From the NCBI GenBank assembly GCA_030141605.1, contig JAQGDQ010000006.1:124001-188000 (forward strand): a stretch of DNA of 64,000 bases, read 5' to 3'. The position numbers were made by a program, and so were the translations under genes. Source of the stretch: Tubiluchus corallicola. Taxonomy: Eukaryota > Priapulida > Priapulimorpha > Priapulimorphida > Tubiluchidae. The first letter of the stretch is position 1. Every line of letters starts with the position of its first letter. Shown piece by piece: positions 49,850 to 62,500 of the stretch. The notes beneath the pieces were generated by a model, which was given only the letters and a program-made list of their open reading frames with translations, did no database searches and was not told the DNA's origin.

Positions 49850-51144
49850 CTCTGAGCATTCAACATACCATAGTTCTTAGACATAGGATAAGTTTCGTTT
49901 TTTCTTGACAACAAATCTTTATCATTACTTTATTTTTTTATTTCATTTTATACTTTATTTTCAAAGACCATGATGTAAAGAGGTCGAATTTCTTTATTAT
50001 TTTGCTCCCATATAATGAGTGTTTTAAAACGTGGCTATTTTAGTTCAGTTTCAATTGATGGTGATTACCTGACATTGCTCTGGCATTTAAATTTTTAACA
50101 TGCTATAGTTTTCTGGCCATAACTTGAAAATCTACTAAATTTATAATCTTGTAACTTCACAGAGAAAAGCTAATATTTGGTAGTATCATGCCCTAAAATT
50201 TCAATTTCGAAGAGCACTTGCTTCTAATGTTACTGGAGTCTAAATTTCGGCTTTTTTTCTGCGCCACCCGATACACATATAATATAAATATTAGAAATAT
50301 TATATAACTGCAGCACACGGCAGTAACAACATGGACTCGGTTTAGGCAAGGACTCAGACTTCAGGACTCGACTACATCACGAAGCTGCTGCCCATAACTA
50401 GAGACACTGATAATTAGGCTGGCATAATATGCATGCAATCCAATCAAATGCACATTATAAACTAATATCTAAAGGTAAATAACTAACAAAAATCGTGCAA
50501 GGATGTTCAGAAATGCTATATGAAACCCTTTGATACAACTTCCGGATATTAAACCAATATACAAACCGTTTGAAGTCTCAATTCACGTCGAACATGGTAA
50601 CGGTCCCACTTATCACTGCTGTCGTCATTGTCATCAAAACTGTACGCCCCACCCCCTTTGTACATATCCTAGCTTTGTAGAGATATCTTCTATCTACACT
50701 CGTGTGTGTACGTAGATGCAATGACAAAAGCTAGCGGCTTCCATGGCACAACAGAGAGACACACTGCTGCTGGCAGAATTCGGCAGCGGGACTGCACCAA
50801 GCAACTCTGATTTGAGACGTCATCAGCACGCAATGTATTTACAAGAAGATTGAGGACACGTACCTCGAAAACATGGTGCGCACCTGGAAGAATGGCTGCT
50901 GCAAACTAATGTACAAAACCAGAACCAGAAAGTACATTACTTTATATGTGAAGGCCTCTGTTTACAAGTATAAAATAAGGAGTGTAGGACCTATGCGTTA
51001 AAATTACAAGTACTACATCTAAAACAGATAGATTTTCTTAACATAAGCAATATGCCCTAAGTTATACTTACGATTATACGTTAGCAAGACACTACTCGCA
51101 TCTCTCAGAGTCTTCACTCTTAACGCAATAATCATTTCCGGGAT
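49710..51144 (-). CDS. Unrecognised short gene, four putative exons
   Basis: Four small minus-strand segments chain into one frame: 51072-51144 (IPEMIIALRVKTLRDASSVL then LTYN), 50864-50898 (AILPGAHHVFE), 50587 or 50567 to 50668 (DMYKGGGAYSFDDNDDSSDK then WDRYHVR), and 49710-49849 (RIHDCHTEPFDVEEMAKIVE, CWVQTLRKEIRNSVKQ, ending NAFA and a stop). If the ATG at 51135 is the start the product has about 105-115 residues, with a short N-terminal segment rich in Arg and Leu that could be a mitochondrial presequence (inference), an acidic middle and a basic C-terminal helix. The last junction is uncertain: donor GAC|GTGAAT with acceptor CAGAG gives a clean frame. I do not recognise the family. Confidence 0.45.
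50587..50668 (-). CDS. Unrecognised short gene, putative exon 3
   Basis: Phase 0 in, acceptor AAAGCTAG. Encodes DMYKGGGAYSFDDNDDSSDK and WDRYHVR. Two donors are possible: GAC|GTGAAT at 50587 (phase fits exon 4) or ACG|GTTTGT at 50567 (adds RELRLQT, needs another small exon). Confidence 0.4.
50864..50898 (-). CDS. Unrecognised short gene, putative exon 2
   Basis: 35 bases, joins in phase to give PAILPGAHHVFE. Acceptor is a tandem GCAGCAG, so either 50898 or 50895 could be the first base, adding or dropping one Ala. Donor GAG|GTACGT. Confidence 0.45.
51072..51144 (-). CDS. Unrecognised short gene, putative exon 1
   Basis: 73 bases, 24 codons plus one base, strong donor AATC|GTAAGT. Either an internal exon after the weak acceptor TGTAAG or, using the ATG at 51133-51135, the first coding exon (MIIALRVKTLRDASSVLL). 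Confidence 0.45.
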
Positions 51145-54100
51145 CTTACAGTCATATCAGAAAAACGGTAGTGAAGTATTTCACTTTTAGCAAAAAAGAA
51201 GTTATTTCTTCAGTTGCTGGCTGCCAAAATTCAGGAAAAAGGAAATGTAAAAGACAAATCGTTGTTTTTAAAACATTGGAAAATAATGTGAACTATAAAC
51301 AGGCAAGATTATCTAAGATTAACCAGATTTTTTGCAAACTCTTTTTTCTGATATGAGAAAAATTATTCTGATATGATATGTAGAAAAATTGAGAAAAATT
51401 AAGGTTTTTGCACGTTTTTGCGTGGACTTGCCATCTATAATTATAAATAACTTTTCAAAAGACTTGACGTTATAATTTTTAGGGGAAAAATTTACGAATG
51501 CACAACGGTCCAAACATCATCTTCGCTTTAACCAATACCTAACCAGTTATGCCATAATTTTTAAACGAATGGCAGCTACAACCTACACCGCGCCTGAAAA
51601 TTTCTATACAGTGGTAGTATAAATTAATTTTATGTTTTACAGACAGTTTTTGCACATTTCTTTGCTATATTTTTCTAAGTTTAAATAATAATAATAGTAA
51701 AACAGCCCTACCATTCTAATGAACTTTCCTTTAATGCGGGTTTAATAGCAAGTACACATTAACGCGGTTATGGTGACAACGCATCATAGATCATCCACGC
51801 AGCGGATACAAAATGATAATCCGTGTCACTTTTACAAAACAGGCACGCAAATTTCAAAGCTTGTTTTGCGGCCCACCATTTGGTTTGTGCATTTTCATAC
51901 AGTGACTGATTTAACTTACTTGTAAAATTATGTTTTTGGTAGTACATAATGCACCACCTCAATGTTTTTATGAGAACATTTCACCATATCACTAAAGCTA
52001 ACTTGGTTATTTGCTATCAAGACATACGTATAATGTCCTACACACTTCTCCCTAGTGTGTTTTAGCTAAGGCAACAACAAAATTGGCCTAGCACATTGGG
52101 AAACTGGCATAGTGCTTACATGAAGTTAGTAGAATGGATCAGAAGTTTCTTCGAATGTTACTTGAGTTCTTTACCTAACTGGCCAGCAACAATGTCAAGA
52201 TATCACTGTAACAGGTTATGTAACTCACATGTAGTATCATTAAGCAGACTACTAACTGTCAAGACTTATTACAGTTGAACAGAACTATTAAGAAACAACT
52301 GTCCTGTGCATATTATAAATAAAAACTTGTGGCTGGATAAATAAGCCAATCATGCCTCACGGTTGGTTGACAACGCAGTGACGAAAGCACTGGCAGCCAG
52401 ACTAGTTAGCAATGAAGCCATACACCAGGTCAGGAAGTAAGAGTTAGCAGCTTACTTCAGCACTGGCTTCCAATCCTGGCAAAACAAACTACCTACGCTT
52501 TTCGCCGCAGCTTAGTAAACGCTGTCCTAGCGGCATATGATACAGCGCTCAACATTCTATATATGGCTGCCGGCTGCAACCCAATACACTGTGCTGGTGC
52601 ATACTGGGGGTACCAGCGCAATTTGGCTTCTCTCGCGGGCCAAAACTTGAAGAACAAAACTAACACAATAATGATGTCTTAACAACTGAACTTGCACTCA
52701 TGAGGAAACGTTAATAAGTGACCATTTAGCATAACATCACTGACAATGAGCCTGAGTTCTGGCTTCTTGACCCCTTTTATTTCTGACTTTTATAAATGAT
52801 TAAACAGTTGGACTCAAATCACACGTAGGCTCATTTGTAGATAGATGACACTGGCACTAGATACGTTATTAAGAACTTATATGATCCTATTTTTATTCTA
52901 TAGCAATACTGAAATGTGGGTTAGTACTATTTAATCCAACGGAACTAAGTTTGTAAATTTTAATTTTCAGTAATTTAGCAAGGTGTTAGTGAAAAGTGAA
53001 CACAGTGTAAAACTTTTAGTCCACCAAAAAATGTCATTACAAGCCAAGTTCTTCAATCTACGTCAGCCTCCTCATAAACATCATCATTAGTAGCAGCAAA
53101 GGCAGCAACAAAAACTAAACCAGCATTAAAACTGCAACAGAAGCATCAGCCAGTTAACAGTGAGTGAACAAGAATATACCCTACCAACAGCCTACCCTAC
53201 AGGTTGAAAACTGTGAAAGACTATTTACTGGTCTGCATAGATCTCATGGCTTTCCTATTCAAAAATATGCAAAGTCAAAACATAGACAACAGTAAATAAT
53301 TTTTTGTAGTTTGAAACATCTCCAATAAGAATCAGGCTAACCAGTCGACACTTGGCTGAATCCAAGGCATAACAGTAAGGATTGTGTGGCCAGTGTAAAT
53401 ACACAAGAAAAGCTAACAAGGCCAGTAAAGAATGTTTGAACTATTATGGGAATATGGGTGTCACAAGCTAGTGCACAAGAAAAAGAAGTTTGAAGGCTTT
53501 GTGCCTTATCATATGTAACAAAATACAAAATAATATCATTATGCATTTTCTTCCGAATTTCTCCATAATCAATTGCAGATTGATTTACTTGTGAGCTGGT
53601 GCATGGTAAGCTAACAGTTTAGTGGTAAAAGATTTTTCCTAGTACCTTCAGAGGAAATTTATATGTTGATCGTAGGCAATCAAGTGCCTGAGAAAACTGG
53701 CCAGCCTAGATGTAATACCATTAGTACTAGAAACTTTGTCTAGAGACTTAACGTGCTCATGTAAAATGCTCATAATTAATTATGTATTTAATAGTGGTAT
53801 TTCAGAATATCACTAACTAAATTGCAAAAAAGTAGGCCTAAAATTAGAGAGAGATTTATTTGGATTTTATGATCCATCCTAAGTACACAAAGTGGATTAG
53901 GTCTAACAAATAAATCATAACATGAATCCAGCCACGTTGACCCTTGATGTTGCATTTCCAGCTTATTATTTGTTTCTGTATATAACTCCTCATTCTTAGA
54001 TGAACAAAAACAGTCTATAATTTCAAAAATAATAATTATACCATATTGTTTTGTTTAAAATTGCTCATCAAAGTAATGAAATGCTGCTTTGGTTTGGAAA

Positions 54101-56478
54101 ATTGAATGTCATACAAGATGTTGTATATTCGAGTTTGGGAATAGAAAATACAGCAAACAAGTAGCTTATCTCTGACAAAGACCTTGTTTTGAACAATTTA
54201 GCGTAATCTATCGAGCACAGTGAGCAGCAACACTGAAAAACACGAATTTCTAAGAAATTCCAGCTGTGATGGTTTTTGCAGTGTTGTACAGTGCTAACGA
54301 GCGCAGACAAAACTTCAGACTTGCTTGTTTAAATAGCAGAAGAAGCGGTTGCCAAATACTCTGAGGAAAAATTGGGTAGCAAGGCTTGTCATTAATTTAT
54401 GGATTGAACTAAGTGAATTACATTAAAACACAGCAATTAATAATGTTAAACATAATACTGTAATAAAAAGCCCAGCAAAAAAGCAAGTAAAACTTGAAGT
54501 ACCAAAGTGCAATCTAAAGTCTTTAGATTCAAAGGCTGAAACAGACCAACATTCAATATCTTGATACATTTGCACAAGTCGCTTTTAAAGCCACGCATTA
54601 CTTAAACACTACAGGCTTGCCAAACGTTTTCTTTTGAAAATGTTCGTTTTTTCAACAAAAGTGTGAATACCAACACTTACAAAAACATAGTTTTTGCAAA
54701 AAATTTGTAAACATAAAATGTTTGAAAATTAGTTAATTTAAAGATATTCTGTACTCAAGAAAGGTTTTAAAAATGCCACTGTTGTACACTTCGACAGACG
54801 CTGCATAAACTAATTTACAAAAGTGGAAAGTGATTTTCAATGGAGTGCTATGATTGCATAACATTACTCTCCACTTCTTAAAGAAGAGCCCAATATCTGT
54901 AGACTCTGATAATATACCTCTAATAATATCATAACAGCAGGATTATTCAAGAAAACCTTTCATGATAACTTGGGAAATTTACTAGTTTTTTTAAATTTTA
55001 AAACCTTGTTTAGCATATAACTTGGATTAGCATATTACTGTGCACAGAATAATGTCATACATGCTGCCAAATGAACATGAAATGTCTTTACATGCATTTC
55101 CGTCTCAAGTAAAGGGTATTTTAGGGTGCTAGAAAACACGTGGACAACTATGACAAGCTATGGCTTCGTCTCGATTTTGTAACAGCCAATGTACAAAATT
55201 AAAGACCTGAGTTAACACTATAAATATAAAGTCTGTTCAGGTCACCAGCCAGCTTTGCTGAATCTGCACACTATGTACATAGTTTATTTTCAAATTAAAT
55301 TAAGAACTGAAAACTAATTAAGAAATGAACAGAAGTGATCATTGTTTGAGACAGGCGAGAAAACCCTGTAGTGAATGGAAATCCAGTGTTCTGGTTCACC
55401 TAGGCACAACAGTAATTTTTCATTCACATACTACAGTGTAAATATTTACCGTTTGCTAGTTAAATAATTCCAAATGCCTGCAGTAGTGACATCTGTTATC
55501 AGTTTTTCCACTGTTTTACAAATGAGAGGTTTTGCTGAAATTCCACAGCTGCAACGCAATCATGGTGAGATGACCAGCTTGTTTCGGAATGTCAATAAAA
55601 TAATTGCCAGCAATGGCATTCACTAAACCACTTTGCCTAGTATATTCATAGTGTATTCCTTTATAATTATCACTGAAACTGATTCTATTTTGCTACTATA
55701 TTTGAAAACTTGATAACTGAACTTAATATTGATTGTCACTTTTTAAAATGTGAAATATGTTAAGAAGGGCTTTTTTCGCATAATATGGAGTTATTTGGCA
55801 GTCATGCCTTATCACTTAGGCATGTGCTTAAAAATCTACATAAACAGATGTGCAGATTATATCTCTTTTTAGAAAAGTTGATACTTAGATAGTTAGTTGA
55901 TACTTACTGACTAATATTCATATATTATTAGATAGTTAGTTGATAGTTATTGGCCAATACTCATAAAAGTATTACATGCCTTAGGTTTGTTTGCATTAGT
56001 TTACTAACATAAAATAAAAATACACAGACCCTGCTGAAACAACCTATTGAACTTTTCACCAATATTACATTAAATTCATATTAATAACCAAAGTCAACAA
56101 CAATTAAGAAAAACCTAAGATGGAGAAAATGTGACTTACCTATTTAGCATTCTGTATTTATTGAGTTAACCATGCGACTGCACCACACTCCTTTCAACAG
56201 CACACTAAACAGCTAAATTACAAACAGGTTGCAGGAAATTGCCTATCATGAAGCCTTGAGGATGATGATGATGGTTCCAGGGCTTGTGGGCTGCAGCAGC
56301 TTGCTAATGTAACTAAGCAAAAACAAGGTTAAATTTATGTACAGGATAACAAACTGGACCATGACATGATTGTTTATCTGCATCCGTGAATGCTCTATAC
56401 AGAAGCGAAACATCAGATATACAAATATTGTGGTATTCCACCAACAAATTGGATTGCAAACATATCAGTGTCTGAAGG
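51145..56478. other. Intergenic or intronic, no supported gene
   Basis: AT-rich stretch between the two right-hand genes. A minus-strand frame at 51768-51962 (KWWAAKQALKFACLF) ends in a stop followed by ATTAAA motifs. It could be another terminal exon, but no splice partner was found. Near 55880-55970 there is a short imperfect repeat of TAGATAGTTAGTTGATA. Confidence 0.45.
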
Positions 56479-56573
56479 TCATTTCTGAGCTGGTCTCCAC
56501 GGCAAACCAGCTGGAGGATCAACCAGGATAAATTTCAAAAATTCTTGCACAAAAGTCTCTTGGTTCAAAGGCT
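56479..56573 (-). CDS. Unrecognised gene, putative last exon
   Basis: 95 bases, phase 1 in. Reads PLNQETFVQEFLKFILVDPP, AGLPWRPAQK, stop TGA. An in-frame TAA lies just before the acceptor (TCTAAG), so the exon must begin there. Overlapping frames in the same place give less protein-like reads. Confidence 0.55.
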
Positions 56574-59500
56574 CTTAGAGCTAAAGCTTTACAAATTAAT
56601 TTTCCAAAATAAAACACATACATTTTACAACACATATCTTACCGTTTACTAATTTTGTAAGGAAGCTGCGTACATCCGGCTTCCGCATAAAGTAGCTATT
56701 TCACATTATGTCTTACACTTATTCCTAAACAAAACATATAAACATAAAAAGTGTACCTTTTGTGTTCAATCTCTTTGAGCATTGAAATGTTAATCGGTAG
56801 TTTGTTATTTTGAAATTTTGAAGACTACTCTAAAAGAATTTAGACTTATTCTGACTTTTTGGCCAATAAAATAGCATAACATTACAAAGACTTTGTCAAT
56901 ACAAATATCAGTACATTGCTATGCAAATTGTTCAATGGAATCAATATTTTTTGAAGTTGACAATTTTTTGAAGTCCACCCAAAGCTTAAATAAGAGCAGC
57001 TAACACTAGAATTGAAAAATTCTTTTTTGCTTTTAATTGGATACAATTTCTGAATTCCATATGAGTACTGCAGTTACATATATATATATGAGCACTTATA
57101 TAAATCACTAATCTAACAGTGTGATTAGGTTTTAATCGGCTTAGACATTCCTCTCACTTTATGCACTATATTTCATCTCAAGATTATTTCAAGAGCCTAT
57201 GTCTGTGCTAGTCATGAAATAATTGTGAAAAGGACTGCAAATAAAACAGACATTACGCCAACAAATGTTAAAGCAAAATTGTCCTTAATAAGTTAATATT
57301 TCAATTAATGGCTGATCAATGCAGCCAGAGCCAGCAGGTTTTGATATATTCAGCTGCACAAAGTTTTTCATTTATTTTCATTAACTGAACCACTCTACAT
57401 TAATTAAGAGGAATTAGGAGGCAAAAAAGTAGTACAATTAGTTTATTTTATCATTTGGCGCACTGCTCACAACATAGATGATCAAAATTATTCTTAGGAA
57501 GCTAAGACACATACATGTATTAATTTTTCAAGTAGGCATATTTGAATTTTGAGGAGCCAAGACATTATCATCAAAATTGAACATGTGGTTTTTTCCCATA
57601 AATCCATGCCACAGCTGTTCCAGTATAATGTAAACACGACGTACAATTTTCATTTGGGCTGCAGTAATATTTCTAGATTTTTAGGCCAAGTTGAAGAAAT
57701 AAGACTAATGGAATTACGAACTTGCAAGCTCTGACGTCATAGCCTGGTATCAGGTAGTTTATCACTGGCAGTGTGATGTACAAGTTGTTACATCTGCAAA
57801 CTTCAACCACACAATGTTTACTTAAATTTAGACAGATCATGATGTAAACAAATCACATATCAGTCTTTTACTGTGGAAAAGTTTTGGGCGGAAAGTTTGT
57901 AAATACAGATTTTACCCAGAGTGCAGAAAACCTAGCAAGTCTAGAGAGGCAGAAGACTAAGCCATGTCCACATTTTTGTAATGCAAGTAATGACTGATGT
58001 TTCTTGACACAAAACACAGAATCAATTGTAATCACTGTAAGATAATAGCTACAGTTTTAAATTGTGCTCAGACAGGCATGTTTTTGTAACTTTTAAGAAA
58101 CAGTACATTTTTTGAGGGGAATTTAAGTTAGTTTTGCAAATGTGAAAAATTGTGCATTTTTGAGTTTATAGCAAAATATTTAATATGTCTGTAGACAAAG
58201 AAGAATTATGAATTCAACTGGCTTTCTTAAAATAATTATGTTTTTGGTCAATCCAAACCACTCAAAGTACTGTTCAAAGCACTAACAGTTTGAGAAATTT
58301 TTTGGTAGAAAATTTCAACCTAGCAACACTGATTTTTTTCTATTTTAGCAATTTTGTTATAAATTCTTGTCACTTGTGAAAATTGTAGTTACTTGATTTG
58401 TGAGAAGTAAAAGCTAAATGAAAGGAATTTACGAAATTAATCCTTAGAAATTTACAACACAAATTAAGTCAAAATTTCGAGTCTACATCTTTGAAACCTA
58501 TAAAATGGAGTCTATGTCACAAGAAAAATCAATTTCATCGAAATAATATTACATAAGATATTGCGTGAAAGGAAGAATGGCCCAAAGAACTTACATTAAT
58601 ATTTCATATTATAGTTTATAATAAGTTCTGTCTGCATCAAGATTATTAATACTTCCATATCCTTCCCCTTTCCCTAATTTTATCAGTAATCAATGCACTA
58701 AAAAGTTTTACAATTATAAATAATTTAAATGACCTGAAAGCAGCTAAACTATAAGTTTGGCCCTTATCCCAATTAAATGAGGAAGCCAACCTATTTCCAA
58801 TGCCCAGCTTAAAGGTCATATTATATAGGAAGAGAGCTGCTGGTCAAATAAATTTACACAGTAATAAAAACGGCACATTAGTCCTACATATTGGTCCCAT
58901 TAGCAGGTTAGTTTATAGAGCCATGCAGATGCCAACATGGCAAACAGATGTGACTTCATAAATTGTCTATCAACCTAAAATTATTTTGGAGACCTATTTT
59001 AGACACACCCTGCATAAAATCTGTAATTTTATAAGTGTTTTTTTTCAGAAAGTGCTTGGTTATTTTTCAAAAGCAAATCAATTCATGAGACTTCAAGTAA
59101 AACTGATAGTATTTATAGGAATCGTTCCTCTTTACATTGCTGAAAAGTACGATAAAATTCCATATTGCTTAAGTGGAAGGGTGAAAAAGTTGTTCCTGTG
59201 TTTTAATTACTTCAGAAAATAACCAACAGAAGCAGTATGATGGCAAAAATTGAATGTGAGCAGAAGTTTACATAAATTTGCCATATTTTTCTACATGTGC
59301 AAGATGCCAGCAAATACTTTTTAGTCAAAATCAATGAGATGCGCATGCAAGAAATTAACTGTAACAGCTAGTAGGCATCGCAACATGCTGAAGGGTAAAT
59401 AAGAAACATGTGCTAAGAGTTGCCAGTCTTGCTAGATAACCTAACAAGAAAACCAGGCCATTTAGCCTAGTTTATATTGCAAGTAGCAAAGTGATTATAT

Positions 59501-62500
59501 TAAATACAACGAGTCACTATTAATGGATTGATGGTGAGGTAATGCAGATGAGAGTAGAATGGTATATGTTTGAGCCAAACATTGAGCTCTCACCAGACAC
59601 AACATTACCTATTGCCATTAAAAGCATGACAGTGTTTAAATTCAAAATTTGCTTAGGAATAAAATTCCTCTAAAGCAAAACACGGATTTGGTAAGACCAG
59701 AATTGACATGACTGCATCAGTTAAGGAATCAGATAAATGGAAACTGATAAATGTACAACTTTTCCAGTGATTTTCTTGTTTTTTAAGAAAGTTTATGCAA
59801 AAACCTGTTTATCAGTATAAAAAGCTGTTCAGAATCAATTTAATTAAGCTGGCTGCAATGCCATATGATATTAAAATAGCCAACGACTTTATTTGGCACA
59901 CTTAGCATTTTAAACCTTCTTCAGAATACAGCAGGTGGCAGCACTAAGCAATAATTACAAACTGACACAATTTGCAATAAATTCTAACTTCCAAAAGTTA
60001 AATTCCTAAGATCCTTCAATGAGATCTAGGGCAAATCGCCAGCAATTACCGTCCATTCATCCATGCATTTACCACATCTGGTGGTACAAGTAATTTTCAA
60101 AATAAAGTTTTGCTAGTTTTAGAAGTTAATTTATCTGATTTTTTCATTAGAATTTTATCTTATCTTAATGGTGAAACTTTTTCAGCTCTAATGAAATGAT
60201 TAAGCTTCCTTTGAGTTGTACTTTGCTTCTGAAAACACCTGTACAACAGCATGAACTTAACTGCTATCATATAACTTTATTGTTGAAATAAAGGTTTTCA
60301 TTAAATATTATTGCAGTCTAATATATATAATATTTGAGCTAAAAGAAATAATTGCAAGTACTATTCCACTCAACTACTTAAAGGCAAAACTTCTTTTAAT
60401 CCAATAACAATATTTGTACATGCTTTTTTATAAACAACATTAGCAAAAAGTCTACTCAACTAACCACTGTTAAATTTACAATCTAAGTTTCAGAGTAAAA
60501 TTAAATTATAATTTATTTATTGCTGTTTCTTTTTGTGCACTGGATGTAACATAATATTATTTGTTGACAGTGAATAACACAAAAACGTACGTCTTCACAT
60601 ACGTTTCATTAAAAATTGCTAATATGCTCAAGGAGTAAAGCCATGGCATTTGCCAAATTGAAGTGTCAAGAAATGTTCAGTGACTAAAATGTTGTGATCT
60701 ATGTGACTTTAAATTTCAAGTATATCTTTAATTACATAAAAATATGTTTGACTGGCGTCAATACAATTTTTTTTCAAAATAAAAGTTATTTTGGAATTCA
60801 AATATTTGTGTTGCAAACAAGCAAACAAGATTCTTTAACACTTCACTAAGCAAATATCAAAAATTTTATTCATTGGAGAATTATTATGCGTGGTACAACA
60901 CAGTTGGATATTAACCACAGCACAACAGCTATTAAGATTAATTTTTTAAAACATTGTCACATTAAATTTATGAAACTAATTTTTCCAGCTTACATACACG
61001 AAACTGGATTATTCGATTAAATTCTTGCTGAACTTTAGCACAACAAAAGTATATTTTTTATACTTTTCGATTGTAAGTCTTATGATATACGTATCAAAAC
61101 TTGTTTTTGAATGGAATTTAATTTCATCTGTATGATTTAGAGATAGATTAAGAAATTTTATCTATTATTGAACATCACACTTACACTTTTCTCCAAAACT
61201 CAGCCATGTGGACTGGAAACAATTTTCCAGCTGTGACAATGAATCAGTAAGAGATGAACATAAAATGTTCAATTTATTTGCATCCAGCACATTAGCATCT
61301 AACCTCGAATAGCCATGAAAAACTGAAATAAAATAACGAAAAAATTAACTATGTTAAAGGAAGACCGGACGATTGTTTAGACTCATTTTAATTTACTGTC
61401 CAAAATAACCATTTTCTTGCCTATAAAAGTTAGCATTTGTTTCTAATATTTAAATACCTTGGAAAGTTAATTAACGACAACCGAACACAGTTATCGCTTA
61501 CATCACAAACTAAAGATAGTTTGTGCAATGGTAGGCATCTTCCCTGCGCATCAAGCACATTTGCTTAAGTGAAGATTGCTATAAGGTGCTGATGTCACAA
61601 AAATAAGCTCTATGTCACACCGACATTCACAGACGAACACAGCAGTTCATGATCATGCTTATCACGGTAACATGCCTATTTGTCGGCTATGTGAATGTGA
61701 CAAAAATGCGCCATTGCTAGTTTTAGTGGATTCGCTGACCCATTAGCTTTAAAAGTTTAATAAAATTTAACAATCCAAGGTAATTATTATTGAATCTAAG
61801 CTTTGATTTAAAAAAAGCTGTTGTAGTTTTCAATATTTTAGAGCATGCTTTATTTTCAACTAATGTCTGCACAATCGTCCGGTTTTTCTTTTAAACATTT
61901 TGTAATAAACAATATTATGGATTTGTTGTTCAGACATAGAGGCAAAAAAGTTTATTAAATCTTATGTATGAAATAATAATTTCATATTATTGTAATTTCA
62001 GTTTAGCCAAGATCCTTAAGGTACCATATGTCTGATTTAAAATTCCTTCCATTTTTTACAGACCTCCGCGTAAGTGACAGTAAGTTTTGGATAACTTTGC
62101 CTAATTTCTTATTAGCTAGTCTAAGTTTTGTCAACATTTGTTTTAGAGGTGGTTATGAAGCCAGACAAAATTTACTGTAGCAGCTTTATTTTTTTCATCG
62201 ATGACCTATTTAAAAGAAACGACATAATGATAATACTAAAAACTTACAAACTTGGATCATTACATCAGCCTTTGCTATAACAGTATTGCTAACTTGAAGC
62301 TAAAGTTCTAACTTCAAATTTGAAACTAAAAAGTCATTACTTATTACAGTTAGAAAACCAATGCTTCTCTGTGATTTGGGAGTTTATATCTCACTCACTC
62401 ATGTCTGATGAACATAATTCACTTGCAATTACGAACATTAACATTGATTTCATCAGAAAGTCAAATGTTGTGAAGCCTGCGTTAATGCGCCTCGGTACAA

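Noticed and set aside
50814-50999. 61-codon plus-strand frame (KKIEDTYLENMVRTWKNG)
   Set aside because: Overlaps the putative minus-strand exon 2 of the short gene. It has no start codon at its beginning or splice signals and I could not extend it. I kept the minus-strand reading because its phases chain.
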